Assembly (NCBI GenBank): GCA_949281375.1
Contig: CASDLT010000020.1
Coordinates: 1 to 59,341 of the forward strand
Direction: 5' to 3'
Source of the DNA: an uncultured Nitrosomonas sp.
GTDB lineage: Bacteria; Pseudomonadota; Gammaproteobacteria; Burkholderiales; Nitrosomonadaceae
Length of the DNA: 59,341 nt
Made by a program: the position numbers and the translations under genes. The notes under the pieces were generated by a model. That model had not been told where the DNA came from. It saw only the letters and a list, made by a program, of their open reading frames with translations, and searched no databases. Of the stretch, positions 45,058 to 54,710 are shown one piece after another. The number at the start of each line of letters is the position of its first letter. Position 1 is the first letter of the stretch.

Positions 45058-46584
45058 GTGAAAATTCCTTACCTGCAAATATCTAATAGTTATTCCAATT
45101 ATAAAGCAGTCCCTGCTGTAATTCTGCTGATGAGTGTTTTGGTTTTATCGGTAGTAAGTGGAGTGCTGGCAGCATTTGGAAATGTCATTCTTCTGATTGC
45201 TTTGCTGGGCTTATATGGGAGTGTTTTTGTAATTGCCGCTCCCACTACTTGGACGGTTTGGATTATTTTCATAATGGTGTTCCTGATCAGCGGACCAAGT
45301 GCTTATTTCATACGTTTCACCCAGCTGCAGTGGTTTACCGTTCTGGTAAGTGCAGCATTAATTCTGCCTTTAATACTTCACATTTTGCATAGTAGAAGAA
45401 ATATCTTATATTCTTCAACTTCGAAAGATCTAATACTTCCCGCTTTTTTTCTTTTACTGGTGATTTTTTCTACTATTATAGACCGTCCTCAATTTGCTGA
45501 TTTTGTGAATGCATCACGTCATTATTTTCTGATGTGGCCATTAATGCTGATCTTTATGTTTGGGTTAATTCCCGAAAAAGTGGTAGAGCAAATTTGGAAA
45601 GCGCTTCTGGTTGTGGCAGTTGTACAATTCCCCATGGCGCTTTATCAATATATCTTTGTTTCTCAGAAGAGTACGCGTCTTTCACCTTTTGATGCAGTTG
45701 TAGGAACATTCCCCGGCAATATTTCTGGTGGAGGAGACAGTGCTGGTATGGCTATCTTGTTGTTAATCACCATACTACTGACGATTGCCTTATGGAGAGA
45801 GAAAAAAATCTACGGCAGATGGGCGATTTTAATAATTTCGACAGGAATAGGTACGTTGGCCTTGGCAGAAGTCAAGTTACCTGTAATGTTGCTACCGATT
45901 GCAATTGGTTTGTACTACCGCAAGGAAATATTAAGGCGACCTGTAGAATCAATTACGATTGTAATTGCGGTAATTGTAATTATGAGTGGAATATTATTAA
46001 TGTATGAGAAGCTTCATTATGGAGGCGGATCGGCAGATGCATTCAGTGCGAATAGACCCCCCCCTACAATTTATGAGCATATTAGCAGGGCATTGGATCC
46101 AGAAAGCGAATCAGTAGAATTGGGTCAAAAGGGGCGGGTTAGTCTTTTGATAAACTGGTGGGATATGAATGTGAAAAGTGGCGATATCCAACATAGTTTG
46201 TTCGGTTATGGAATGGGCTCGACTCATACGAGTAAACTGGGTGTGGGAGAATTGGCCAGTCGAATCCCTTATCAAATTAATACAACCACCACCATTATTT
46301 TATTATGGGAAACGGGTATCCTTGGCCATTTGGTTTTTTTCCTTATACTCTTATTAGGCGCTCGGACTTCAGAGCTGGCAGCGAAACACGAAGCTATTCC
46401 GGATATTCATCGCATATTGCTTAGGGTTGGTGCAGTCGGTTTAATTATTTTGATTTTTATGCTGCCCTATAAGAATGTACATCTTTATTCTAATCCAACT
46501 CAGTTTCTGATGATGTTTATGCTGGGGCAAGCAGCTTATTGGTCTATTTTTATTAAAAAGTTAAATTTAAAAGTGGCGCATTGA
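45058..46584 (+). CDS. O-antigen ligase/polymerase-like membrane protein (Wzy candidate)
   Basis: A 508-residue protein with about 12 hydrophobic helices from a GTG start. A large periplasmic loop (about 320-410) contains KLHYGGGSADAFSANRPPPT and GYGMGSTHTS. The loop between late helices and the HSLFGYGMG pattern resemble O-antigen ligase/Wzy proteins, which share little sequence. In this context it most likely polymerises lipid-linked repeat units delivered by the Wzx-like flippase. A ligase role cannot be excluded. There is no strong ribosome site, so the start is uncertain. Confidence 0.75.
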   Translation: MKIPYLQISNSYSNYKAVPAVILLMSVLVLSVVSGVLAAFGNVILLIALLGLYGSVFVIAAPTTWTVWIIFIMVFLISGPSAYFIRFTQLQWFTVLVSAALILPLILHILHSRRNILYSSTSKDLILPAFFLLLVIFSTIIDRPQFADFVNASRHYFLMWPLMLIFMFGLIPEKVVEQIWKALLVVAVVQFPMALYQYIFVSQKSTRLSPFDAVVGTFPGNISGGGDSAGMAILLLITILLTIALWREKKIYGRWAILIISTGIGTLALAEVKLPVMLLPIAIGLYYRKEILRRPVESITIVIAVIVIMSGILLMYEKLHYGGGSADAFSANRPPPTIYEHISRALDPESESVELGQKGRVSLLINWWDMNVKSGDIQHSLFGYGMGSTHTSKLGVGELASRIPYQINTTTTIILLWETGILGHLVFFLILLLGARTSELAAKHEAIPDIHRILLRVGAVGLIILIFMLPYKNVHLYSNPTQFLMMFMLGQAAYWSIFIKKLNLKVAH

Positions 46585-47474
46585 AAATTAATCTTTTCAG
46601 ATGTCGGGCTATTTTCTAACTGCATTATGATTTAGATAAAAATTTAGACTTATTATTAATTGCTTACCATGTGATGGAAAAGAATCTAAAGTTCAATAAA
46701 AATAAACAGTCTATCCTAAATAAATCATAACAATATGATTTAAATTTGAATACTGTTCATTTGTAGTGACCTTGATTGTATGAAATCGATAAAATATAGA
46801 TAATTTCTTTCAAATTTCCATAGTTATATGGCACCAAATCCGAATATACCAAAGAAGGAAGACATGTTTTGCTAACAATTGGATGAATTGGTAAATCTCA
46901 AGCATCCGCTGACACTGTTGGCAACTCATAATGACTGGTCTGTATTTGAATGCGATGGCCTGGATTCTTTCCTATGAAACGTGCCCGACCCGATGACCTA
47001 GTAATCTTCTCGAAAATTAAATGAGAAGAGCAATAGAATTTCTTATTGTAGACTAAGAGGAATTTTACTGATGAAGAAGCAGTGATTTGCGTAAAACCAG
47101 ATTATACAGATATAAAATAGAAGGGTTATTTCTGTTTAATGACTGATAGATATTCAAATTCATGCTGACCTGACGTGCATCATCAATACAATAAGATTGT
47201 TGAGATATCTTTAGAAGCTGAAAAATGAGGTTGAAGTGAAGGTGATTGTTTTTAAATTTAATATCTAAGCTTCCTGAAAAAATATAATGTCTGAATAATA
47301 AAATTATCAACTATTTGGGAGTTTTGTTAATGAGATAGACGAATTCATTAACTGATAGAGTGCTTGGAAATTAATTTGTTAGGTTCAGTATATAAAACTC
47401 TGCTCTCAGTCCGAAATCTTCAGTTCACATAGTATGGCGATCTTAAATTAAATGGAAAAATTTTTCCGGGAGGT
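46585..47474. other. 890-base AT-rich gap with transposase relic
   Basis: This stretch separates the polymerase from the first sulfotransferase and has no intact gene. It contains the decayed transposase described at 46850-47110. The rest is low-complexity AT-rich sequence. An 81-residue minus-strand frame at 47065-47310 shows no domain. GGGAGG at 47468-47473 belongs to the sulfotransferase. Confidence 0.6.
46850..47110 (+). pseudogene. Relic of an IS5-type transposase (N-terminal part)
   Basis: Translation in pieces gives KKEDMFC-stop-QLDELVNLKHPLTLLA followed by HNDWSVFE. This resembles the N-terminal pattern 'F.PKLEQLLNPKHELCLLADxIDWSxFE' of IS5-like transposases. About 110 bases on, NFTDEEAV recalls the 'NLSDEKVV' helix of the same proteins. 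Stops and frame slips interrupt it, and the catalytic core and inverted repeats are missing. It is an old dead insertion. Boundaries are approximate. Confidence 0.55.
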
Positions 47475-47477
47475 ATG

Positions 47478-48392
47478 ATGAGCCGAACAGGCAAAAATGT
47501 AGTATTTCTTCTTGGTGCGGGTCGCTCGGGTACTACATTGCTCTATAAATTATTATCAATTCATCGAAGTGTGTCTTATTTGAATAATTATCAAAATCGC
47601 TACCCACAGTTTAATTTCACAGCTTTTTTGCAGCGTATTCTAAATCAGTTTCCGGAGTATAAGCGCACTACTTGGTTTAAAAAACATGGTGGAGCTTATT
47701 TTGATCAGCGAAGAAAATGGCTACAGTCGATCGTACCAACTCCTTCCGAAGCTGAATCAGTTTATGTGCGCTGCGGAATTCCTACGTTTCGCACAGATGA
47801 TTTTCTAGTTCAACCACATGTAGCCCAGTGTCTGATAAATAAATTCGAATCTGTGCGTCGCATTTCGGGCGGTGAGGTATTATTAAGTAAGAGAACAGCT
47901 AATAATCGACGTATCCCAATTTTGAAACAGATTTTTCCAGATGCAAAATATATCCATTTAGTCAGGGATGGTCGTTCGGTAGCTTATTCATTGCTGAGGG
48001 TTGCATGGTGGAATGATCACATACTATATTGGACAGGTAAGACACCTCGACAGATGGTTGCTGAAGGTTCAAATTCATTAGTACTTGCAGCTCAAAATTG
48101 GGTGGAAGAAATGCACTCTCTGGAAAAGGGAATGGATCTGCTTGAAGATCATCAATTATTACAAGTACGTTATGATGATCTTCTAAAAAATCCTCAGCAA
48201 CAATTACAACGGATGTTGGATTTTATGGAAATTAGCTTACCTCATGAAGCCAAATTCTGGGAAATTGTGAATTCCTTGAAACTTGCGCCTAGGGAAGACG
48301 CTTGGACATGGAATTGGAGTGATGCAGAATTAAAAATGGTAATGGACGTTCAAAGAGATACCTTGCAGCGATGGGGATTTGAGATAACTTGA
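47478..48392 (+). CDS. Sulfotransferase family protein (first of three)
   Basis: A 304-residue PAPS-dependent sulfotransferase. The 5'-phosphosulfate loop is LLGAGRSGTTLLYKLLS (about 10-26). The 3'-phosphate site is YIHLVRDGRSVAYSLLRVAWW (about 160), with VRYDDLLKNPQQQLQRMLDFM near the C-terminus. The family (Sulfotransfer_1/3) sulfates sugars, peptides or small molecules. Inside an EPS locus a polysaccharide or glycolipid is the likely target. GGGAGG sits just before ATG-ATG; the second ATG (47478) gives slightly better spacing than the first (47475). It is flanked upstream by a dead transposase and downstream by another sulfotransferase. Confidence 0.88.
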   Translation: MSRTGKNVVFLLGAGRSGTTLLYKLLSIHRSVSYLNNYQNRYPQFNFTAFLQRILNQFPEYKRTTWFKKHGGAYFDQRRKWLQSIVPTPSEAESVYVRCGIPTFRTDDFLVQPHVAQCLINKFESVRRISGGEVLLSKRTANNRRIPILKQIFPDAKYIHLVRDGRSVAYSLLRVAWWNDHILYWTGKTPRQMVAEGSNSLVLAAQNWVEEMHSLEKGMDLLEDHQLLQVRYDDLLKNPQQQLQRMLDFMEISLPHEAKFWEIVNSLKLAPREDAWTWNWSDAELKMVMDVQRDTLQRWGFEIT

Positions 48393-48465
48393 GATTGTTA
48401 ATTATGGTATGTGGCTTAGGTAGAAATTGAAACTTGAAAAATTTAATTAATTGAGAATATCTAAT

Positions 48466-49452
48466 ATGATGCATTCTAGTGGTGATCAGATCAATAAAAA
48501 TGGTCAGGATGATTTTCAAGTACTTTATATTTGTTCTGCTGCTCGAAGTGGCTCAACTCTAACGGACATGTTTATTGGAGGGCACTCGCAAGCTGCGTCA
48601 TTGGGAGAAGTCAATATGCTAGGGAATGCTCTTAGTCTCAATGCGGAATGTAGCTGTGGTGATAAGTTGAGTTCTTGCAATCATTGGCGCAAGATTTTTG
48701 ATGCGATTGATGCTCAATATAGTATTGATTTTGTTAAATATCCTTATCGCTTCAGGTTGTGGGATGCTGTTGCCATTAACACAGTTGACCATCGACATCA
48801 AACTCAGATATATCGTTTTGGAATTGCTCTACGTAGAAAATGGATGAAGAGCAGAGATTTTTTACCTGATTTTTTAAGAGATCGTTTTCCTATACCTTCA
48901 ACTCTGTTGCATGCATTACAAAATAAAATGTCGCTGTATAGAGAAATTTCTCGATGTTGGAACAAGTCATTAATAATTGATTCATCTAAAAATTTCCGCG
49001 AAGCAATCGAACTTCATCAGCGATGGCCAAACATTGTTAAAGTACTCTTGCTGACGCGTGACGGAAGAGGGGTATATTTATCTCGCCGTTCAAGCGGAAG
49101 GAGTCAACCTGAAAGTGTTACTGCATGGTTGAATTATTATCAAGATGCACTACCTTTACTAGAGAATTACATCGATCCCAAAAGCTTGCTTAAATTGCGC
49201 TATGAAGATCTTGCATCTGATCCTGAAAAAATAGGTAATCATTTATGTGATTTTTTAAATATAGATTTTGAGCAGAAGATGCTTGAATTATCAAAAACTA
49301 CAAGACATCTAGTGAGCGGTAATAATACTAGATTCGCACCACAAAAAGGGATCCGTCTAGATGAACGCTGGCGTACAGACCTTGCTGAGAGAGAACTGGA
49401 TTTTTTTAACAGCGTTGGAGGAGAAATGAATCGCCGGTTGGGTTATTACTAG
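48466..49452 (+). CDS. Sulfotransferase family protein (second of three)
   Basis: A 328-residue protein. The phosphosulfate loop is ICSAARSGSTLTDMFIGGH (about 22-40), the 3'-phosphate motif is VLLLTRDGRGVYLSRRSSGRS (about 195-215), and LKLRYEDLASDPEKIGNHLCDFLNI follows. A cysteine-containing segment (CSCGDKLSSCNHWRKIF) after the first strand is typical of one bacterial subgroup of Sulfotransfer_3 proteins. It differs enough from the first sulfotransferase not to be a recent duplicate. ATG-ATG at 48466/48469 is the likely start; TTG 48451 is upstream. A decayed IS transposase lies about 90 bases downstream. Confidence 0.87.
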   Translation: MMHSSGDQINKNGQDDFQVLYICSAARSGSTLTDMFIGGHSQAASLGEVNMLGNALSLNAECSCGDKLSSCNHWRKIFDAIDAQYSIDFVKYPYRFRLWDAVAINTVDHRHQTQIYRFGIALRRKWMKSRDFLPDFLRDRFPIPSTLLHALQNKMSLYREISRCWNKSLIIDSSKNFREAIELHQRWPNIVKVLLLTRDGRGVYLSRRSSGRSQPESVTAWLNYYQDALPLLENYIDPKSLLKLRYEDLASDPEKIGNHLCDFLNIDFEQKMLELSKTTRHLVSGNNTRFAPQKGIRLDERWRTDLAERELDFFNSVGGEMNRRLGYY

Positions 49453-49545
49453 AGGGCTGTTGACGTGCAGAGATTAACATCGCATAGACACAGGAAGCGA
49501 ACGCCTAATATCGAAGCTCCGACGCTGTCAACAAAACAAGAATGC

Positions 49546-49880
49546 TTGACTCCGTTGATAATCAATGATGAGTTCTGGACGAAGTTAGAGAACATTCTGC
49601 TTCAAGCATCGATTGATAACAAAAGCAATCTGCCCATGACAGTAGAGAAGGAATGCTGTATCGCATGCTAGTTCATTACTCATGCGGGATCTGCATTAAG
49701 CGTTTGATTGCTGGAATTCTATCTACAAAAGATTTAATGCGTAGTCATAAAGCTGCTAATAACGAGTATTTCCCGGATCTTGTTCGTTGACCTGGAAGAT
49801 TTGTTGATGGCAGCTATGTTAAAGGTCATCGGCATAGTGCAGACGCAGCGAACAAGAAACCACAGATTATTGAATCCTTT
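49546..49880 (+). pseudogene. Relic of an IS5-family transposase
   Basis: Pieces in three frames reconstruct a typical IS5-family protein. These are LTPLIINDEFWTKLENILLQ, then LPMTVE and GMLYRM, then RDLH-stop-AFDCWNSIYKRFNA-stop (a W position now TAG), and finally FVDGSYVKGHRHSADAANKKPQ, which carries the first catalytic Asp (DGSY). Everything after about 49880, including the second Asp and Glu, is gone. Several stops and at least two frame changes show long decay. A 68-codon open frame at 49465-49671 is only the front part of this relic. Confidence 0.82.
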
Positions 49881-50098
49881 AATATTCAATACTTGAATTT
49901 TTAAATGGCGCTTAAAATCTGTAACTTTTCGCACTTTCGCGATTTTGGAATGTTTCAACAATATTTACTACATCGTAAGAACTTGTTGAATTTCCTTTGA
50001 TGCCATTTTCTATTCTTCTATAAACTATTGAAGATTCTTCTTGATTGATAATGAAGAAGAGGTGTCGCGTCATTATTGCAATTTCCTAGAGAGCTCTT
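49881..50098. other. AT-rich leader before the first GT4 gene
   Basis: About 220 bases between the transposase relic and the glycosyltransferase gene. No gene or convincing promoter pair is seen. AGAGAGCTCT just before 50099 may act as a poor ribosome site. Confidence 0.3.
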
Positions 50099-51316
50099 AT
50101 GAAAATGCTTTACATTGTTGAAGACCGCTTTCCGCCTTTTCGGGCTGACGTTGTTGAGTTGTTTGCAAAACAAATGTTAAAGCGAGGGTATCGAATAGAT
50201 TGGTTAATGCAGAGAGGAACAAATAAATTTAATGAACCCTCTCCCATAGAATGGCTGGGGAACAGAGTTTATCTTACTCCTAGTAGTACTGCTCGTGGCT
50301 TGATAGGAAGAATTTTAAATAATCTTTTAGATATGTGGGGAGATTTGATAATTCTTCGGTTAGCATTCAAAAACCAATACGATGTTATTCAAGTCAGAGA
50401 TAAGTTTTTTGCCAGTTTAATTGCTTGGATTGCAGCCAAATTAACCGGTGCGCGTTTTGTTTATTGGATGTCTTATCCTTTTGCAGAATCTAAGCTTTAT
50501 CAGGCAAGTAATCGACTGGTTCCTCATCATCATTTGGTTTGGTTGAAGGGAAAAATCATCCAGAAACTGTTGTACGATATTATTCTTCCATCAGCCGATC
50601 ATATCTTTGTGCAGAGTGAGCGTATGAAAGAAGACGTAGCAAAGCAAGGTATCTGCCCACAAAAAATGACGCCTGTTCCGATGGGAATAAGAAGTGACCA
50701 AATTGGAAATGCTGAAGATGCGCGTGCACCCAATATCGATGCTCCCTTGCTACTCTACCTGGGGCTTATTTCGCAATTAAGACAGTCGCAGATTCTGCTG
50801 AAAGTGCTGAGGCAAGTCAGATTACGCTATCCCAATGCTCGGTTAATATATGTTGGAGATGGTCAATTGCCTTCTGACCGACAGGCGATAGAAAAGGAAG
50901 CCATTGAATTAGGTTTATCAGACGCTGTGACTGTAACTGGTTTCTTGCCGAGAGAACAGGCTTGGGAACTGGTCAACGAAGCTGATATTTGTTTTTCACC
51001 TTTATCTCCTATTCCGGCACTTCTTCCCGCATCACCTACGAAACTTATAGAATACATGGCGATGGCAAAATGCATCGTCGCGAATAAACATCCCGAGCAA
51101 TGCCAGATTCTGAGTGACAGTGGTGTGGGAAGATGTATTGAATGGGATGTACAGTCTTTTGTCAACGAAGTGTTTTATTTGCTGGATAATCCAGAATATG
51201 CCAAAGAAATAGCTTCCAAAGGACCGATTTGGGTTAGAAACAATCGCACCTATGACATTATTGCCGATGAGGTAGATTCGCAATATCGTAAATTGCTGGG
51301 ATTTGAAGTTGAATAG
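50099..51316 (+). CDS. Glycosyltransferase family 4 (GT-B fold)
   Basis: A 405-residue retaining glycosyltransferase. The N-terminal donor half begins MKMLYIVEDRFPPFRADVVEL. The C-terminal half has PNIDAPLLLYLGLISQLRQSQ, RLIYVGDGQLPSDRQAIEKEAIELGLSDAVTVTGFLP and the E-x7-E-type region PALLPASPTKLIEYMAMAKCIVAN. It adds one sugar from a nucleotide donor during repeat-unit assembly at the inner membrane; donor and linkage are not readable. Its last codons overlap the start of the flippase gene. Confidence 0.9.
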   Translation: MKMLYIVEDRFPPFRADVVELFAKQMLKRGYRIDWLMQRGTNKFNEPSPIEWLGNRVYLTPSSTARGLIGRILNNLLDMWGDLIILRLAFKNQYDVIQVRDKFFASLIAWIAAKLTGARFVYWMSYPFAESKLYQASNRLVPHHHLVWLKGKIIQKLLYDIILPSADHIFVQSERMKEDVAKQGICPQKMTPVPMGIRSDQIGNAEDARAPNIDAPLLLYLGLISQLRQSQILLKVLRQVRLRYPNARLIYVGDGQLPSDRQAIEKEAIELGLSDAVTVTGFLPREQAWELVNEADICFSPLSPIPALLPASPTKLIEYMAMAKCIVANKHPEQCQILSDSGVGRCIEWDVQSFVNEVFYLLDNPEYAKEIASKGPIWVRNNRTYDIIADEVDSQYRKLLGFEVE

Positions 51317-52847
51317 TTCAGGTTTGTATACTGGTAAACGTTTTCGTAAAGCGATTCAACATTTCTTGCTGGGTCGGGCTGCACAATCCCTGACATCTTT
51401 TATATTAACGCTGTGGCTAGTACGCTTGTTAGGGGCATCGGATTATGGCGCTTATATGGTTCTGTGGGGCATGGTGGAAATGATGGTGCCATTGAGTTCA
51501 TTAGGCATGCTCGAAGCTGTGCGACGCTTCTTACCTGAGTTAGCTGTTCGAGGAGAGCCTGAGGCGCTGAAAAAATTCGTTGCATGGATGACATTGATTC
51601 GTCTTGCCATTATGGTGGTATGGACACTAGTAATTGCTGTCTTTTGGGTTGAGATTACTACCTGGTTGGGTTTCAGTGAATTACAACAGAATGCTACATT
51701 ACTAGGTTTGGGTCTCATCATCACTGTGCTAGGTTTCCGCTATGCCGCGGAGATGCTGGAGTGTTTGCTTGAGCAACGCTGGTCGCAGCTTACACATGCT
51801 TTTATGCCGTTGGGGCGCCTGCTCGGAGTTGCGATACTCGTGATGATTGAAAGTATCACGCTGGAACAACTGTTGTGGGTGGATTTAATAGTTGCATTCA
51901 TTTGCTTTATGTTGTGCGAGTACTTTTTGATTCGAAAATTGCAGAATCTTTCCGGATCGGGGAATTTACGGGTAAGTGCTTATGAAATTGCAAATTTTGC
52001 TTGGCATATGGCAGGCGTTAATTTTTGTAGGGCTGTTGCCAGTATGGGAGCCTTGCGAATTCTCGTGGCCCGCGTTTTGGGGCTAGAAATCGCCGGTATG
52101 TACGCTTTTTTGCAACAATTACTCATTATCATCGGACGTTATCTCCCCGCCAATTTATTAGCGAATATTATTCGTCCTATGCTTATTTCACGAAAAGTGG
52201 CAGGAGACTATGAAATAGTTGGACAGGGAATTGCGCTTTTGTGGAAGAGTAATTTACTGATTATAGCCTTAAGCATGATCGCGATCAGCATTGGAGGTGA
52301 CGAAATCATAGCGCTAGTGAGTGGCGGGCGTTTCACCGATGCCGGTCTGTTCATGCTAATCATGTTGTTTGGTTTAGGAACTACCAGTCAGGGACAGCTG
52401 ATTAGTATGGTAATGGAAATGCTTTCATATACTCGGCAATTAAGGTTCTTTAGTTTGCTGTTGCTGTTAACTCCAGTAGTCGTTTTTTTCGGTGTAAATT
52501 GGGGATTGCTGGGGGTGATTAGTGGAATTGTATTAAATGCCTGGATCATGAACAGCATAATTATGGTGTGGTTAAAGCGTCAGGTTAACTTTATCAAGCT
52601 GGACTGGTTTGGTATTTTACGTGGTATAGGCTTGGCAACATTCCTAGCTGGAATTGGGTTATTCATTAAAGATGAATTTGGGGTTTGGTTGACGTTAACA
52701 GTTGTGATTCTTGCCTATGGGTTGGGTTTATTCATTGTTAAACCCTTGAACTCATCAGATGTTGCATTGTTGAACCGTGGAATACGTATGCCTTTGCGTT
52801 TTCTTACTCTTTTTGCTTGGAATGAGAAGTCCAACCAGATGAGGTAA
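51303..52847 (+). CDS. Oligosaccharide flippase (Wzx-like, MOP superfamily)
   Basis: A 514-residue protein with about 12-14 transmembrane helices, moving lipid-linked repeat units across the inner membrane. The N-terminal FLLGRAAQSLTSFILTLWLVRLLGASDYGAYMVLWGMVEM and the following SLGMLEAVRRFLPELA match the polysaccharide-synthesis (Wzx/RfbX) pattern. The TTG start at 51303 lies inside the preceding gene (14-base overlap), implying translational coupling; another TTG at 51309 is possible. Together with the Wzy-like, Wza-like and Wzz-like proteins it completes a Wzx/Wzy-dependent export route. Confidence 0.88.
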   Translation: MKLNSSGLYTGKRFRKAIQHFLLGRAAQSLTSFILTLWLVRLLGASDYGAYMVLWGMVEMMVPLSSLGMLEAVRRFLPELAVRGEPEALKKFVAWMTLIRLAIMVVWTLVIAVFWVEITTWLGFSELQQNATLLGLGLIITVLGFRYAAEMLECLLEQRWSQLTHAFMPLGRLLGVAILVMIESITLEQLLWVDLIVAFICFMLCEYFLIRKLQNLSGSGNLRVSAYEIANFAWHMAGVNFCRAVASMGALRILVARVLGLEIAGMYAFLQQLLIIIGRYLPANLLANIIRPMLISRKVAGDYEIVGQGIALLWKSNLLIIALSMIAISIGGDEIIALVSGGRFTDAGLFMLIMLFGLGTTSQGQLISMVMEMLSYTRQLRFFSLLLLLTPVVVFFGVNWGLLGVISGIVLNAWIMNSIIMVWLKRQVNFIKLDWFGILRGIGLATFLAGIGLFIKDEFGVWLTLTVVILAYGLGLFIVKPLNSSDVALLNRGIRMPLRFLTLFAWNEKSNQMR

Positions 52848-52911
52848 TTGATAGACATTGAGCAAAGATATGACAGATGAATTTTGTACGGAAAGCCAGG
52901 AGGAATAATTG

Positions 52912-53337
52912 ATGGAATCACTTTATTATCTGATGCACCGGCTTTATCTGTGGCATATTCCATTCCTGCCACGCATTATCATGCTCATCATACGGATCGT
53001 ATATGGAGCATTTATTCCCTATAGAGTACAAATAGGCGCGAATATAAACTTTTCTCACTGTATGGGAATCGTTATTGCTCCCGGCGCAAAAATCGGTAGT
53101 CGAGTAAAAATCAGGCAGCATGTGACGATCGGTTCTGGACATGCTGTGATTGGTGATGATGTTGAATTTGGTGCTGGAGCGAAGGTAATCGGAAGTGTCC
53201 GAATTGGCAATAGAGTAAAGGTAGGAGCGAACGCTGTCGTGGTTCATGACGTGCCTGATGATGCCACCGTAGTTGGTGTTCCTGCCAGAGTAGTAATGAT
53301 AGCCGGAAAACGAATTCCTAGAGATAGTCAACTTTGA
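52912..53337 (+). CDS. Serine O-acetyltransferase-like hexapeptide acetyltransferase
   Basis: A 141-residue left-handed beta-helix acetyltransferase. Hexapeptide turns run through VQIGANINFSHCMGIVIAPGAKIGSRVKI, IGDDVEFGAGAKVIGSVRIGNRVKVGANAVV, with the C-terminal DVPDDATVVGVPARVV. The resemblance is to CysE, but the N-terminal domain of true CysE is missing; only a short hydrophobic N-terminus (about 1-35) precedes the helix. In EPS loci such short forms probably O-acetylate a sugar. AGGAGG lies eight bases before ATG 52912. Confidence 0.88.
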   Translation: MESLYYLMHRLYLWHIPFLPRIIMLIIRIVYGAFIPYRVQIGANINFSHCMGIVIAPGAKIGSRVKIRQHVTIGSGHAVIGDDVEFGAGAKVIGSVRIGNRVKVGANAVVVHDVPDDATVVGVPARVVMIAGKRIPRDSQL

Positions 53338-53529
53338 AGATTGAAAATATTTGAATTTTAGAATTAGGAATTTTGCAAGATTCGTTCAATGATCAATAAA
53401 GAAGAGACTCACGAATTTCTTAATATCATTATCAATCAAGTAGTATTAATGACTAGTGCTTTCATGTGTTTAGATGAGAGATTTTAGGAATAATTTTCTT
53501 CTATAATTTTTTACCTCAAAGTGCTTAAC

Positions 53530-54645
53530 ATGACTGTAAGTAAAGAAAGAAAAAAGGTCCTGCATATTATTAATGGAGAATTTTTTGCGGGGGCCGAAAG
53601 GGTCCAAGATGTATTAGCGCTTTGTTTGCCAGATTATGGCTATGAGGTGGGCTTTGCATGTTTGAAGTTACTTCAGTTTTCTAAGTGCCGGAAATCTACG
53701 GTGCCATTATTTGCCATACCGATGAAGTCAAAATTTGATCTGATCCCAGCAAAAGAGATTGCGCGCATTGTAAGGAAGGAAGGTTATACATTAATACATA
53801 CTCATACTCCGAGAGCTGCTTTGATAGGACGTATAGCAGCTTGGTTGTCGGGAGTACCTTTTGTTCATCATGTGCATAGCCCCACTACACGCGACACGGA
53901 GAATTTTTTCCGTAATCGTGTAAATGCTTTTGTTGAGCGAGTAAGTTTAATGGGGGTTTCACAATTAATTCCCGTATCGAAAAGCTTAGAGAATTATTTG
54001 AAGCAGCAGGGGTGGTTGCCGGAAAAAATAACGATGGTGTCTAATGGTGTGGTAACGCCAGGTACTTTATCAGATCGATCTGTGCCTCAATCTGAATGGA
54101 TAATTGGTAGCGTCGCCTTATTTCGTCCACGTAAAGGTATAGAAATTCTAATTCAGGCTTTGGCAGTTCTTCGTCAGAATAATCATGCTGTGCATTTGCG
54201 TGCAGTAGGTCCATTTGAAACTCCAACGTACGAGAATGTGATTAAGACGTTGGCTGTTCGGCTAGGCGTTGCCGATATGATTGATTGGGTTGGTTTTGTG
54301 CAAGATGTTGATTTGGAGCTGCGTAAAATGGATATTCTTGTGTTGCCTAGCCTTTTTGGTGAAGGTATGCCTATGGTTATTTTGGAAGCCATGGCGGCGG
54401 GGGTGCCCGTAGTAGCGTCTGATGTGGAAGGCATACCCGAAGTCCTGGAGCATGGCCTAACTGGTATTGTGGTTAAGCCTGGGGATGCTGATTCACTGGC
54501 TTCTGCACTTCTTGATCTGATGAATAATAAATATGATTGGCGTATTTTGCGGACTAATGCCTATCATTCACAGGTGGAAAAATTTTCAGATTCAAGCATG
54601 GCAAAAGGTGTTGCAAAAATTTACGATGCTGTTCTTGCCAACTAA
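53530..54645 (+). CDS. Glycosyltransferase family 4/1 (second)
   Basis: A 371-residue GT-B enzyme. The N-terminus VLHIINGEFFAGAERVQDVLA contains the GGAE-like acceptor motif (here AGAE), followed by LIHTHTPRAALIGRIAAWLSGVPFVHHVH. The donor half shows IIGSVALFRPRKGIEILIQAL, DMIDWVGFVQDVDLELRKMDILVLPSLFGEGMPMVILEAMAAGVPVVAS and the E-x7-E motif. GTG at 53521 is an alternative start. TATAAT at 53505-53510 may be part of a local promoter, but no good -35 was seen. It extends the repeat unit or its lipid-linked primer. Confidence 0.92.
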   Translation: MTVSKERKKVLHIINGEFFAGAERVQDVLALCLPDYGYEVGFACLKLLQFSKCRKSTVPLFAIPMKSKFDLIPAKEIARIVRKEGYTLIHTHTPRAALIGRIAAWLSGVPFVHHVHSPTTRDTENFFRNRVNAFVERVSLMGVSQLIPVSKSLENYLKQQGWLPEKITMVSNGVVTPGTLSDRSVPQSEWIIGSVALFRPRKGIEILIQALAVLRQNNHAVHLRAVGPFETPTYENVIKTLAVRLGVADMIDWVGFVQDVDLELRKMDILVLPSLFGEGMPMVILEAMAAGVPVVASDVEGIPEVLEHGLTGIVVKPGDADSLASALLDLMNNKYDWRILRTNAYHSQVEKFSDSSMAKGVAKIYDAVLAN

Positions 54646-54710
54646 TAAGATATCAACAACCGTAAACCCCAAATATAGATCGTAATACGAATTACCATAA
54701 GTGAACAATC

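Noticed and set aside
47364..47380. TTGGAAATTAATTTGTT upstream of the first sulfotransferase as a sigma-54 promoter
   Set aside because: The -12 element lacks the essential GC (GT instead) and the -24 box has mismatches; chance match in AT-rich sequence.
49465..49671. Stand-alone 68-residue gene after the second sulfotransferase
   Set aside because: Its second half is the front of a decayed IS5-family transposase that continues in other frames to about 49880.
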